The position numbers and the translations under genes are program-made. Source: an uncultured Alphaproteobacteria bacterium (GTDB taxonomy: Bacteria; Pseudomonadota; Alphaproteobacteria; HIMB59). Taken from it: a stretch of 53,820 nucleotides of DNA. The notes below the pieces were generated by a model. It ran no database searches, was not told the origin of the DNA, and saw only the letters and a list, made by a program, of their open reading frames with translations. Below are positions 9,402 through 17,925 of this stretch, in pieces. Numbering within the stretch: position 1 is the stretch's first letter; each line of letters opens with the position of its first letter. The stretch spans positions 1-53,820 of the forward strand of contig CABZXY010000004.1 in assembly GCA_902529795.1 (NCBI GenBank). Direction: 5' to 3'.

Positions 9402-10430
9402 TTGATCGAAAATAATTGGATAACCCTAGTTAAGCCAAACAAGGTTGACTATAAAATCAGTGAAAATAAAAAATTTGGCACAGTTGTAATTGAACCACTA
9501 GAAAAGGGCTTCGGTACTACTCTCGGTAATGCTTTAAGAAGAGTTTTACTTTCATCTTTACAGGGTACAGCCATTACTTCTATTAAGATAAACGGAGTTT
9601 TACATGAGTTCTCTACCATTGAGGGAGTCAGAGAAGATGTAACCGATATTATTATGAACTTAAAAAATGTTACTTTTAACTCAAAAAGTAATCATACCCA
9701 GAAGCTCACATTAAATGTCAAAGGTCCAAAAGAAGTATTATCCTCTGATTTTGATGAAAATCCTGAAGTTGAGATAGTTGATAAAGATGCCGTTATAATG
9801 AATGTTGACTCAAATAGAGAAGTCAATCTTGAAATATTTTTAGATGTAAATAAAGGTTATATTTCCTCCGAAAAAAATAAAGATAATGAAAACAAAAGTG
9901 TTGGGCAAATCATGTTAGACGCAACATTTAGCCCTGTAAAAAGAGTCTCTTTTAGTGTTGATAATTCACGTATTGGACAAGATACAGAGTTTGATAAATT
10001 AATTCTAGATATAGAAACTAATGGAACAGTATCTCCTGATGATGCCGCTGCATTGGCCGCTCGAATTTTACAAGATCAATTAAAACCATTCATCAATTTT
10101 GAGGAGCCAACAGAAGACGAAAGAAAAAAATTACAATCTTCAAAAGAACCTCAATTTAACAAAAACTTACTTAAGAAAGTAGACGAACTTGAGCTATCAG
10201 TTAGATCGGCTAATTGCCTAAAAAATGATAATATTTTTTATATTGGAGATTTGGTCCAAAAAACCGAAGGTGAGATGTTAAGAACTCCAAATTTTGGTAG
10301 AAAATCATTAGATGAAATTAAAGAAGTTCTTTTATCGATGGGTTTAAATATGGGAATGGATTTACCAGGTTGGCCTCCAGAGAATATTGAAGAACTCTCA
10401 AAAAAATATGAGGACCCATTCAAAGTCTAA
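9402..10430 (+). CDS. rpoA: RNA polymerase alpha subunit
   Basis: The alpha subunit dimer scaffolds RNA polymerase assembly and contacts activators and UP elements. The N-terminal domain has the dimerisation motif [18 protein letters not shown] near residues 32-49. The C-terminal domain (about 250-342) contains [19 protein letters not shown] and [16 protein letters not shown]. The length is 342 residues, close to other Alphaproteobacteria. It begins with TTG behind a strong AGGAG site, and its stop overlaps the rplQ start. Confidence 0.98.
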   Translation: MIENNWITLVKPNKVDYKISENKKFGTVVIEPLEKGFGTTLGNALRRVLLSSLQGTAITSIKINGVLHEFSTIEGVREDVTDIIMNLKNVTFNSKSNHTQKLTLNVKGPKEVLSSDFDENPEVEIVDKDAVIMNVDSNREVNLEIFLDVNKGYISSEKNKDNENKSVGQIMLDATFSPVKRVSFSVDNSRIGQDTEFDKLILDIETNGTVSPDDAAALAARILQDQLKPFINFEEPTEDERKKLQSSKEPQFNKNLLKKVDELELSVRSANCLKNDNIFYIGDLVQKTEGEMLRTPNFGRKSLDEIKEVLLSMGLNMGMDLPGWPPENIEELSKKYEDPFKV

Positions 10431-10786
10431 TGAAACACGGATTAAAACAAAGAAAGTTAAATAGGACTTCATCACATAGGCTAGCTTTGCTTAAAAATCT
10501 CTCTATTAGCCTTATTAAGCATGAAACTATTACTACTACTACTGAAAAAGCAAAAGAACTTAGACCTTTTATAGAAAAACTAGTCACTAAAGCTAAGAAT
10601 GATAATCTAAGCAATAGAAAATATATTTTATCAAAGCTTTTTAATAATAAAGAGGCATGCCAAAAACTTTTCTCTGAAATTTCTACTCATCAAAAAGACA
10701 GAAACGGCGGTTACACAAGAATTATTAAAAAAGGTAATCGTTTTGGTGATTTTGCTCACACCAGCATCATCCAGTTTGTAAAATAA
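10430..10786 (+). CDS. rplQ: 50S ribosomal protein L17
   Basis: L17 lies close to the exit tunnel. The N-terminus [20 protein letters not shown] is diagnostic, and GGYTRIIKKGNRFGD near the C-terminus is also conserved. The length is 118 residues. It ends the ribosomal superoperon; crcB follows after six bases with no visible terminator, so read-through into crcB-rluC is likely. Confidence 0.98.
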   Translation: MKHGLKQRKLNRTSSHRLALLKNLSISLIKHETITTTTEKAKELRPFIEKLVTKAKNDNLSNRKYILSKLFNNKEACQKLFSEISTHQKDRNGGYTRIIKKGNRFGDFAHTSIIQFVK

Positions 10787-10792
10787 AACTGA

Positions 10793-11149
10793 ATGCAATC
10801 CTATTTAGCTCTAATTTTAGGAGCTTCTATAGGTGCTAGTATTAGATACATTTTTTATTTATTTAATTTATCAGCTTTCGGGTTACCCTTATCAACTATC
10901 ATTGTGAATATAATAGGCTCATCGTTAGCCGGATTCTTTTATGGAAAGTTTCAAAATTCAGCATATGTATTTATGTATATCGGTATATTTGGAAGTTTAA
11001 CAACATTATCAGCTTTCAGTTTGGAATTATTTCAACTATTAGGTAATAAAGATTTTTTAAGAGCTATTATATATTTTCTTTTTAATATTGTCATAACATT
11101 GGCATTTTTTTATGCATTTCATGTTATTAGTTTAAAAATTGCAAGTTAA
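10793..11149 (+). CDS. crcB: Fluoride channel of the CrcB/Fluc family
   Basis: CrcB proteins export fluoride as dual-topology dimers in the inner membrane. The 118-residue protein has four hydrophobic segments. It carries GASIGASIRY near the N-terminus, TIIVNIIGS in TM2, and the family core GIFGSLTTLSAFSLE in TM3 with its polar serine/threonine track. No fluoride riboswitch is seen before it; it simply follows rplQ. It overlaps the next gene by 11 bases. Confidence 0.92.
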   Translation: MQSYLALILGASIGASIRYIFYLFNLSAFGLPLSTIIVNIIGSSLAGFFYGKFQNSAYVFMYIGIFGSLTTLSAFSLELFQLLGNKDFLRAIIYFLFNIVITLAFFYAFHVISLKIAS

Positions 11150-11948
11150 AATAAATCAATCATTTAATCGTTTAGACAAATTTTTATTTCAATATTTTGA
11201 GTCAATACCTTTGTCATTAATACAAAGGTTAATACGACAATATAAAATTAAAATTAATAATAAAAAATCTAAAGCTAGTTCTAATTTAGAAAAAGGTGAT
11301 ACGATTTTTATTTATTATAATTTTGAGTTTCATAATAAAAAAAATTTTACAATTAAAATTTCTGAAGAATTTAAAAAGACATTGAGAAAAAAAATAATTT
11401 TTGAAAATAATGATTTTATTATTATTAATAAACTCAGAGGCTATTCGGTACAAAGAGGTTCTAAAATAAAAATATCTATAAAAGATTATTATGAAAGCAT
11501 ATTGGGATATCCGCTCTATATAGTCCATAGATTAGACAAAGATACATCTGGTTTAATGATTTTAACCAAGAGTAGATTAGCAGCAAGTGGTATTTCTAAA
11601 CTTTTTTTATTAAATAAAATTCATAAATATTATTTAGCTAAAACTCATAAAAGTTTTGATAAAAATTCTGGATTACTTGAAAATATTAATAATGAAAAAA
11701 AGATATTAAAGCTATTTTATAAAAAAATAAATTCATCTAAAAGTGGTCATTCATATTTAATTAAACTTCTAACTGGTAGAAAACATCAGATCAGGCTTCA
11801 ATTTTTTCTTAACGACAACCCAATTATTGGTGATAAAAAATTTAGTAAAGATAAAAACAAAAATTTATTTCTTTGTGCTATTTCTATACATTTTTATTAT
11901 TTGAAAAAATTTTACAAATTTAAATTAAATTTAAATCAAATTGATTAA
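11139..11948 (+). CDS. rluC: RluA-family 23S rRNA pseudouridine synthase (RluC-like)
   Basis: Enzymes of this family convert specific 23S uridines to pseudouridine. An S4-like domain (residues about 8-58) precedes the catalytic domain. The motif HRLDKDTSG is at 130-138, with D133 as the expected catalytic aspartate. GRKHQIRLQF near residue 218 is the second family motif. The start is TTG inside crcB; no ATG is available in a suitable place. The 269-residue length is shorter than E. coli RluC (about 319). Assignment to RluC over RluD or another member rests on general resemblance. Confidence 0.85.
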   Translation: MQVKINQSFNRLDKFLFQYFESIPLSLIQRLIRQYKIKINNKKSKASSNLEKGDTIFIYYNFEFHNKKNFTIKISEEFKKTLRKKIIFENNDFIIINKLRGYSVQRGSKIKISIKDYYESILGYPLYIVHRLDKDTSGLMILTKSRLAASGISKLFLLNKIHKYYLAKTHKSFDKNSGLLENINNEKKILKLFYKKINSSKSGHSYLIKLLTGRKHQIRLQFFLNDNPIIGDKKFSKDKNKNLFLCAISIHFYYLKKFYKFKLNLNQID

Positions 11949-12564
11949 TAAATTCTTTTTTTAAGTCATTTACTAATTTTTTTTTATTATATTTTATATT
12001 TAATTCTTTTAAGCTACTTATTTGACCAGCATCTAGTCCACATGGATTAATTTTTCTAAAATCAACCAGTGGTAAACTTAAGTTAATAGATATTCCATGA
12101 TAAATCACTCCTTTTGAATATCTCAAACCTATAAAAATTATTTTTTTGTCAATTTTATTTTTCTCATCTTTTACCCAAAGTCCTCGATTTGTTTCTTTTT
12201 TGGTAAATAATGTAATTCTATTATTTTTAAATACTCTAATAACAACTTCTTCAATTATATTAATATATTCAATAATATTTAATTTTCTTTTTCTGATATT
12301 TAAGATTGGATAAATTATTAATTGTCCAGGCCCATGGAATGTAATTTTTCCACCTCTATTTATAAATACCACAGGAATATTGTTAATTTTTTTTTTATTA
12401 AAATTTTTGGGCGTAGAACTACCTGCGGTAAATACACTTTGGTGTTCTAAAAACCATATTTCTTCATTTTTAACATCTTCTGAAACTTCTAAAACCTTTG
12501 AGTTCATCTTATTTAGAGCTTCCACATAATTTATTCTTCCTTTTAGTTGTTTTATTCTTAACAT
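11920..12564 (-). CDS. lipB: Lipoyl(octanoyl) transferase
   Basis: LipB moves octanoyl from acyl carrier protein to the lipoyl domains of 2-oxoacid dehydrogenases and the glycine cleavage H protein. RGGKITFHGPGQ is at residues 70-81. The catalytic pair is visible as K141 (in KIIFIGLR) and C175 (in NPCGLDAGQISSL). The 214-residue length is normal. It converges on rluC with a 29-base overlap of the coding ends. LipA is not in the window. Confidence 0.95.
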   Translation of the reverse strand: MLRIKQLKGRINYVEALNKMNSKVLEVSEDVKNEEIWFLEHQSVFTAGSSTPKNFNKKKINNIPVVFINRGGKITFHGPGQLIIYPILNIRKRKLNIIEYINIIEEVVIRVFKNNRITLFTKKETNRGLWVKDEKNKIDKKIIFIGLRYSKGVIYHGISINLSLPLVDFRKINPCGLDAGQISSLKELNIKYNKKKLVNDLKKEFINQFDLNLI

Positions 12565-12589
12565 TGTTTATTAATTACATTTTAATAAT

Positions 12590-12677
12590 GCGGATGTGGC
12601 GGAATTGGTAGACGCGCAGCGTTGAGGTCGCTGTGGGATAATATCCTGTGGAAGTTCGAGTCTTCTCGTCCGCACCA
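12590..12677 (+). tRNA. tRNA-Leu (GAG)
   Basis: The acceptor arm GCGGATG pairs with CGTCCGC, and CCA is encoded at 12675-12677. The anticodon stem CAGCG/CGCTG encloses a seven-base loop with GAG at 12624-12626. A long variable arm follows, as expected for class II leucine tRNAs, and the T loop reads TTCGAGT. mgtE starts 15 bases after the CCA on the same strand, so the two may share a transcript. Confidence 0.96.
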
Positions 12678-12692
12678 TATTTAATATTATAA

Positions 12693-13991
12693 ATGGTTAA
12701 TTTTAATAAGAAAGAATACATTAAATCAATTAAGTCTCTGCATCCCGCAGATCAGGCTGATAGTATAGAAAATCTCAATGTTAAAGATCAAACTTCAGTT
12801 TTAAAAACTTCAACCAAAGATTTTCACCCTGATTTTATTGCCTATCTTAGAGAAGAGACAAGAGAAGAAATTTTAAACCTTATACCTAAAAAACAATTAA
12901 TTAATTTAATTAAGTACTTAGATTTAGATGATGCGGTGGAAATTTTAAGTGAATTTGAAACAAAAGACCTTGTTAATACTCTATCTAATTTAGGACAACT
13001 TCAACGTTCTAGAATTGAAGAAAACTTGAAATATCCTGAAGACTCAGCGGGTCGAATAATGAATAGAGATTTTCTTGCCGTCAAATCAACATTAACTGTT
13101 GGTAATTTAATTGATCAATTAAGAACCTCTCGAAGAGGCCCAAAAGATTTTTATAATGTATTTATTGTAGATGAAAATAATATCCCTATTGGATATATCC
13201 CATCTGGTAGAATTTTAAGATCAAAAAGAAGTAAAAAACTTAAAGATATGACTCTTAAAAATGTTCACTTGATTAAATCAAATGAGTCTGTTGAGGATAT
13301 TGCTTATACTTTTAGACAATATGGATTGGTATCGGCCCCAGTTGTTTCTGCTGAGAATAAGATTTTAGGTATTATAACTGTTGACGATGTTGTTGAAATA
13401 GATCATGAAGAGCTTGAAGATGATATTCAAAAATTAGGTGGATTGTTCGTCAACGACTTTTACAAGGGTGCGCTTACTTCTGCTTCCTCTAGATTTATTT
13501 GGCTTGGTCTAAACTTATTAACGGCAATTTTAGCATCTCTTGTTATAGATATATACTCAGATCAGTTACAACAAATGATCGCCATCGCAGTATTAATGCC
13601 AATAGTAGCTTCTATGGGAGGCAATGCAGGAACTCAGGCTATGACTATATATGTTCGTGCAATAGCTACTAAAGATATTGATAATTCAAATTATTTTAAA
13701 TTAATTATTAAAGAATTTTTGATTGGAAGTATAAACGGTTTAGCTTTATCTATGATAATGGGGCTTATAGCTTATTATTGGTTTGATAGTCTAGTGTTAG
13801 CCATTGCTATTTCTTTTGCGATACTAATTAATTTAGGTTTTGCTTGCCTAGTTGGTATAATTATACCTCTGTCAATTAATAAGTTAAAGATAGATCCAGC
13901 TCTAGCCTCTGGGATAGTATTAACTACTTTTACTGATGTCTTTGGTTTCCTGTCATTTTTATCAATCGCAACTTATATTTTGAATTTATAA
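12693..13991 (+). CDS. mgtE: Magnesium transporter MgtE
   Basis: MgtE is a magnesium-gated channel of the inner membrane. The 432-residue protein has the superhelical N domain (about 1-125), then two CBS domains (about 130-250, including GIITVDDVVEIDHEE). A C-terminal five-helix pore follows, with the signature MPIVASMGGNAGTQ near residue 302. Acidic residues along the N and CBS domains fit magnesium sensing. It lies just behind tRNA-Leu and four bases before the next gene. Confidence 0.95.
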   Translation: MVNFNKKEYIKSIKSLHPADQADSIENLNVKDQTSVLKTSTKDFHPDFIAYLREETREEILNLIPKKQLINLIKYLDLDDAVEILSEFETKDLVNTLSNLGQLQRSRIEENLKYPEDSAGRIMNRDFLAVKSTLTVGNLIDQLRTSRRGPKDFYNVFIVDENNIPIGYIPSGRILRSKRSKKLKDMTLKNVHLIKSNESVEDIAYTFRQYGLVSAPVVSAENKILGIITVDDVVEIDHEELEDDIQKLGGLFVNDFYKGALTSASSRFIWLGLNLLTAILASLVIDIYSDQLQQMIAIAVLMPIVASMGGNAGTQAMTIYVRAIATKDIDNSNYFKLIIKEFLIGSINGLALSMIMGLIAYYWFDSLVLAIAISFAILINLGFACLVGIIIPLSINKLKIDPALASGIVLTTFTDVFGFLSFLSIATYILNL

Positions 13992-13994
13992 GAA

Positions 13995-15389
13995 ATGATT
14001 AATTCAGAAATACTTAGAGAATATGATATTAGAGGAATATTTCAAAAATCATTTACTTTAGAGGATGTCAAAAAAATATCCTACAAGTTAGCTACAATTA
14101 TAAAAGAAACTAACGATCAAAAAATTATTATTGGCCATGATGGTAGAGCGTCTTCTTTAGAAATTAAAAATACATTAATTGAAAATTTTCTTAGTTTTGG
14201 AATTGATGTTTATGATATTTCATTAATTCCGACACCTATTAGTTATTTTGCAAATAAATATTTTCAAATTTCAAATCTAATTATGATTACAGGTTCTCAT
14301 AATCCTAAAGAATATAACGGGCTAAAGATAATTATTGATGGAAAACCTTTCTTTGGAGATCAAATCAAATCATTAAATGAAATAGTAAATTGTAATAAAA
14401 ACGATATTTTAGGAAATCTTTATTTTAAAAGTCCAATTGATCCATATACAAAAGAAATTTTAAACAGATTTAAAGAAATTAATAAGCTTAAAATAGTCTG
14501 GGATCCGGGTAATGGGGCAATATCTCCAATAATTCATAGAATTATTAGAACGATTGGTGGAAATAATATTATTTTAAATAGGTCAATTGATAGTAATTTT
14601 CCAAATCATCACCCAGATCCTACAATTAAAAAAAACATTATTCAAATTTCTGATTATGTGAAAAATCATTTATTTGATTTAGGTATTTCTTTTGATGGTG
14701 ACGGCGATAGGGTAGGTATTATTGATAACAATGGAGAATTGGTTTATTCAGATATAATTTTACTTTTATTAGTATTAGATTTACATGAAGAAAAAAAAGA
14801 TATTACCGCTGTTGCTGATGTAAAATGCAGCAAAGTTTTATTTGATACTCTTAAAGACAATGGAATTAATATTTTAATGTCTAAAACTGGCCACTCTTTA
14901 ATTAAAGAAATGATTACAAGTGAAAATGCTGACATAGCAGGGGAAATGAGCGGGCATATATTTTATAAACATCAATATTATGGCTATGATGATGCAATCT
15001 ATGCATCATTAAAAATCATCAACCTCCTTAATAAAAGTGATAAAAAATTAAGTGATATAATAAAACCTTATATAAAATCAAGTTCATCACCTGAAATTAA
15101 ACTTCACTGTGATGAAAAGGATAAATTTCAAATATTAGGTAATATAATTGATGAAATCAGAACTACTTATACTAGTGAAGTTGATATAATTGATATTGAT
15201 GGAGTAAGAGTTGAGAGTAAAGATTTTTGGTTTTTAATAAGGGCTTCTAATACTCAAAACTGCCTTGTTTTCAGATTAGAGCATTTTAATAAAGACAATT
15301 TCAAAAAAGAAATAAATAAACTAATAAAATTTTTAGAAAATTATAATTTAGACATATCTGAATTAACTAGCTTTAACAATACAATCTAA
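13995..15389 (+). CDS. Phosphomannomutase / phosphoglucomutase
   Basis: Enzymes of this family move phosphate between C6 and C1 of mannose or glucose, feeding sugar-nucleotide and lipopolysaccharide synthesis. The catalytic serine loop TGSHNPKEYNG is near residue 99, with S101 phosphorylated. The metal loop DGDGDRVG starts near residue 234. The sugar-binding region GEMSGHIF lies near residue 316. The 464-residue length fits the ManB/AlgC/CpsG type. Substrate preference cannot be read from the sequence. It ends in a 27-base overlap with the convergent carboxypeptidase gene. Confidence 0.9.
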   Translation: MINSEILREYDIRGIFQKSFTLEDVKKISYKLATIIKETNDQKIIIGHDGRASSLEIKNTLIENFLSFGIDVYDISLIPTPISYFANKYFQISNLIMITGSHNPKEYNGLKIIIDGKPFFGDQIKSLNEIVNCNKNDILGNLYFKSPIDPYTKEILNRFKEINKLKIVWDPGNGAISPIIHRIIRTIGGNNIILNRSIDSNFPNHHPDPTIKKNIIQISDYVKNHLFDLGISFDGDGDRVGIIDNNGELVYSDIILLLLVLDLHEEKKDITAVADVKCSKVLFDTLKDNGINILMSKTGHSLIKEMITSENADIAGEMSGHIFYKHQYYGYDDAIYASLKIINLLNKSDKKLSDIIKPYIKSSSSPEIKLHCDEKDKFQILGNIIDEIRTTYTSEVDIIDIDGVRVESKDFWFLIRASNTQNCLVFRLEHFNKDNFKKEINKLIKFLENYNLDISELTSFNNTI

Positions 15390-16412
15390 TTTCTCCTTTT
15401 TCATTTCATTGCATAAAAATTTGGCTTCAGATAGAGAGTTTATTTCAAAAAAACTAACAAAAAATCTCCCTCTTTTTTTGATATGATGATAGTGATCTCT
15501 TAAAAAAAACATCTTTTTTTTTAAGAAAGATATATGTTTTTTTGAGTCACTTATCTTTTTAAAAGAGGAAGTTTCGACAATATAATCATTTGAGGGGTTA
15601 CTAGAATTGTAAGTATTTTCATTTTTAGATTTTTTATTTTGATATTTATTCATTAAAAAATGAATCTTATTATTTCTTTCTTTAGCTGAATTTCCTCCAA
15701 AATATACACCAAGTAAATAATTTTCATTTATCTTTGAGAGTAATGATATTTGAAAACCAGATTTTCGAATATATCCAGTTTTCAAACCAACATAATAATC
15801 ATATTTATTTAATAGTGTATTATGGGTTTTATAAGTTTTACCATTGATAGTAACTTTCTTTCTTTTAAATCTATTTAGATATTCCGGATATAGTTTGATT
15901 AATTCAGAGCTTAAAATAAAAATATCATTAGCTGATGAAAGATTTGATTTATTAGGTAAGCCATGAGGGTTAGCAAAATTAGTATTTTTTAAGCCTATTT
16001 CTTTTGCTATCAAATTCATTTTTTTTACAAATGCTTTTTCAGATCCTGATATCTTTTCAGCAACCGCTATCGCTACATCATTAGCTGATTTTATTATTAA
16101 GGCATCTATAGCCTGATCAACTGTTATAGATTTTCCTTGGGAAATATCTAATTTTGAAGGTTGTTGTTGAGTTGCTTTTTTTGAAAATACTATTTTGTCA
16201 TTTAATTTAAGATTATTTTTATTTAGTTCATCAAAAACTATATAGAGTGTCATTATCTTAGTTAAAGATGCTGGGTAATTCCTCGTATTTTTGTTTACCT
16301 CAAAATATATCTCATTGGTTATAGGATTTCCCACTACACTGGCTATTTTAGCTAAACTTAAGTGTGATAAATTGACTATTACAAATGTAAAAATTAGTAT
16401 TATTTTGATCAC
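15363..16412 (-). CDS. D-alanyl-D-alanine carboxypeptidase (PBP5/6 type) with SPOR-like tail
   Basis: This enzyme trims the terminal D-alanine from peptidoglycan stem peptides in the periplasm. A signal peptide covers about residues 1-22. The active-site motifs are S49-L-T-K52, S109-A-N and K211-T-G. Residues about 311-347 look like a SPOR domain (FFVSFFEINSLSEAKFLC), which would target denuded septal glycan. The start is GTG. A minus-strand TATAAA ends six bases before that GTG, so the mRNA may be leaderless. The gene diverges from the NDUFA12-like gene with only 21 bases between starts. Confidence 0.9.
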   Translation of the reverse strand: MIKIILIFTFVIVNLSHLSLAKIASVVGNPITNEIYFEVNKNTRNYPASLTKIMTLYIVFDELNKNNLKLNDKIVFSKKATQQQPSKLDISQGKSITVDQAIDALIIKSANDVAIAVAEKISGSEKAFVKKMNLIAKEIGLKNTNFANPHGLPNKSNLSSANDIFILSSELIKLYPEYLNRFKRKKVTINGKTYKTHNTLLNKYDYYVGLKTGYIRKSGFQISLLSKINENYLLGVYFGGNSAKERNNKIHFLMNKYQNKKSKNENTYNSSNPSNDYIVETSSFKKISDSKKHISFLKKKMFFLRDHYHHIKKRGRFFVSFFEINSLSEAKFLCNEMKKEKLDCIVKAS

Positions 16413-16418
16413 TGATTT

Positions 16419-16424
16419 TTTATA
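16419..16424 (-). promoter_or_regulatory. Candidate -10 element for the carboxypeptidase gene
   Basis: TATAAA on the minus strand ends six bases before the GTG start. It overlaps the plus-strand TATAAT because AATTATAAAA is nearly palindromic. No good -35 was seen. Confidence 0.45.
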
Positions 16425-16426
16425 AT
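16421..16426 (+). promoter_or_regulatory. Candidate -10 element for the NDUFA12-like gene
   Basis: A perfect TATAAT lies seven bases before the ATG at 16434, which puts the expected transcription start on or next to the start codon. No -35 hexamer stands out. Confidence 0.5.
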
Positions 16427-16433
16427 TAGAAAA

Positions 16434-16742
16434 ATGTCATTAGGTTTTAAAATATATTCTTTTTTTAATGGTAGTCTTGTTCATCAAGATTCGCTAGGTA
16501 ATAAATTTTATAAAGACAAAAAAAACCCAAATAAAAGATGGATCATTTACGCTGATGGTTTAGGTCCTGAGTCTATACCTACCAATTACCATAATTGGCT
16601 ACACAATACTTCTGATGTATTAGATAAGAATATTCATGAGCTTGATGAACTTGTTAGCAACATCAAGGGACGTACTCAAAAACATATCACTACCCATAAA
16701 CCAAATGACACCAAAGGTTATAATAGTTGGCAGCCCAAATAA
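16434..16742 (+). CDS. NDUFA12-like NADH:ubiquinone oxidoreductase subunit
   Basis: This is the bacterial relative of mitochondrial accessory subunit NDUFA12 (B17.2), found in Alphaproteobacteria as a complex I accessory protein. The 102-residue protein shows the family pattern: DSLGNKFYKDKK, RWIIYADG near residue 35, and PESIPTNYHNWLH. The C-terminal THKPNDTKGYNSWQPK fits the family ending around a Pro-Trp-rich motif. Its place before mlaD is conserved in Alphaproteobacteria and supports the call. It overlaps the next gene by 16 bases. Confidence 0.88.
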   Translation: MSLGFKIYSFFNGSLVHQDSLGNKFYKDKKNPNKRWIIYADGLGPESIPTNYHNWLHNTSDVLDKNIHELDELVSNIKGRTQKHITTHKPNDTKGYNSWQPK

Positions 16743-17185
16743 AAATTGAGTTAGATAGTTTTTCTTCATCATATCATTTAAAAATAGGATTAATATTTCT
16801 ATGTGTTTTTTTAATTTTTTATTTTTTATTTAATTCTTTCAATCCTCAAACAAATCATTTTAAAGCTCACTTTAATTATGTTGAAGGTCTTGATATTAGA
16901 TCTGATGTCAAACTAGCAGGTATCACTATCGGAAAAGTAACAAATCTTGAAATAGATAATAATTTAATAGCAGTCACGGGATTTATAGATAAAGATTTAG
17001 ATATACCCAAAGACTCTATCGCATCTATAAGGTCAGAGGGTTTATTTGGAAAAAAATCTCTTCTTATCAATCCTGGTTTTGATATGCCTTTTGACTCTTC
17101 AAACAAAAATATTACATTTACAGATACAACAGACTCTTATTCTATAGATATGTTTTTAAGGTATTTGAAAAATATAAATGAATAA
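16727..17185 (+). CDS. mlaD: MCE-domain lipid transport protein, MlaD-like (first copy)
   Basis: MlaD-type proteins form periplasmic rings, anchored in the inner membrane, that pass phospholipids between the outer membrane and the MlaFE transporter. One N-terminal membrane helix (about 18-37) precedes the MCE domain, with the core VEGLDIRSDVKLAGITIGKV near residues 48-67. The length is 152 residues. The best start is TTG, within the NDUFA12-like gene; no ATG is available upstream of the helix. It ends eight bases inside the second MCE gene. Confidence 0.85.
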   Translation: MAAQIKIELDSFSSSYHLKIGLIFLCVFLIFYFLFNSFNPQTNHFKAHFNYVEGLDIRSDVKLAGITIGKVTNLEIDNNLIAVTGFIDKDLDIPKDSIASIRSEGLFGKKSLLINPGFDMPFDSSNKNITFTDTTDSYSIDMFLRYLKNINE

Positions 17186-17618
17186 AAAAATAAGTTTTGA
17201 ATTTATCATTGGGCTAATAATACTTATTATCACTTTAATATTTTTTTTTTATTTTTCTTTAAAGATCGATTACTTTAATGACTCAAAAAAAATAAATTTA
17301 AATTCAAATTTTTTTGATATAGGTGATCTTATCGTGGGAGCTGATGTTAAAACTAAGGGTGTTAAAATTGGTGAAGTTACAGAAATTTCTTTAGATAGAA
17401 ACTCTTACATGGCAATAGTAAAAAGCTCTCTTAATTATGATTTAAAAATTCCATTGGACTCGGAATTTAAAATAGCAAATAATGGTTTTATTGGTTCTCC
17501 TTACATAGAAGTAACAATGGGTATTAAAGAACAATATTATCAAAATAATGATTTGACGGAAAATAATGTTGATGCTGTATCTCTTGAAGAGATTATTAAT
17601 AGTTTTATTTTTAATTAA
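17178..17618 (+). CDS. MCE-domain lipid transport protein, MlaD-like (second copy)
   Basis: A second single-MCE protein directly follows the first. It has an N-terminal membrane helix (about 8-28) and the core IGDLIVGADVKTKGVKIGEV near residues 47-66. GFIGSPYIEVTMG near residue 103 corresponds to the usual glycine-rich turn. At 146 residues it is about as long as the first copy, but the two are clearly diverged. Hetero-oligomeric rings or a simple tandem duplication are both possible. No mlaE or mlaF lies in the window. Confidence 0.83.
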   Translation: MNKKISFEFIIGLIILIITLIFFFYFSLKIDYFNDSKKINLNSNFFDIGDLIVGADVKTKGVKIGEVTEISLDRNSYMAIVKSSLNYDLKIPLDSEFKIANNGFIGSPYIEVTMGIKEQYYQNNDLTENNVDAVSLEEIINSFIFN

Positions 17619-17925
17619 TAACTTTTCCTCTAAAGCTTTTTCTGAAAATAACAGAAATGTATCAATTTTAATTTTAGATAAATCAGCCTCTACAAAATAT
17701 GAACTTAATTTTTCAAAAGAAATTCAATTTCGTAACCTCTCTTTTGAATTGATAACATGTGAAAATATTAAATTTGATAAATATGTCGATGAAATAGCTT
17801 TGATTAAAATTTCTCAAGATGAAAATATTTTTATTGGCTGGTTTTTTTCAATTACTGATGAATTAAATTTATATTCAAATAAAATATATGAAGTTACTTT
17901 GAAATCTTGTTCTAATGAAAATTAG
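17566..17925 (+). CDS. DUF2155 family exported protein
   Basis: The function of this family is unknown. The pattern is recognisable: ILDKSASTKYELNF near the start, then F-x-L-x-I-x-x-C around residue 60, and the ending FIGWFFSITDELNLYSNKIYEV followed by a cysteine (shown in part). Residues 1-28 form a signal peptide. DUF2155 genes commonly sit next to mlaD and accB/accC in Alphaproteobacteria, as here. It starts inside the preceding gene, in another frame. An exact start within the first few codons is uncertain. Confidence 0.8.
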   Translation: MLMLYLLKRLLIVLFLINNFSSKAFSENNRNVSILILDKSASTKYELNFSKEIQFRNLSFELITCENIKFDKYVDEIALIKISQDENIFIGWFFSITDELNLYSNKIYEVTLKSCSNEN

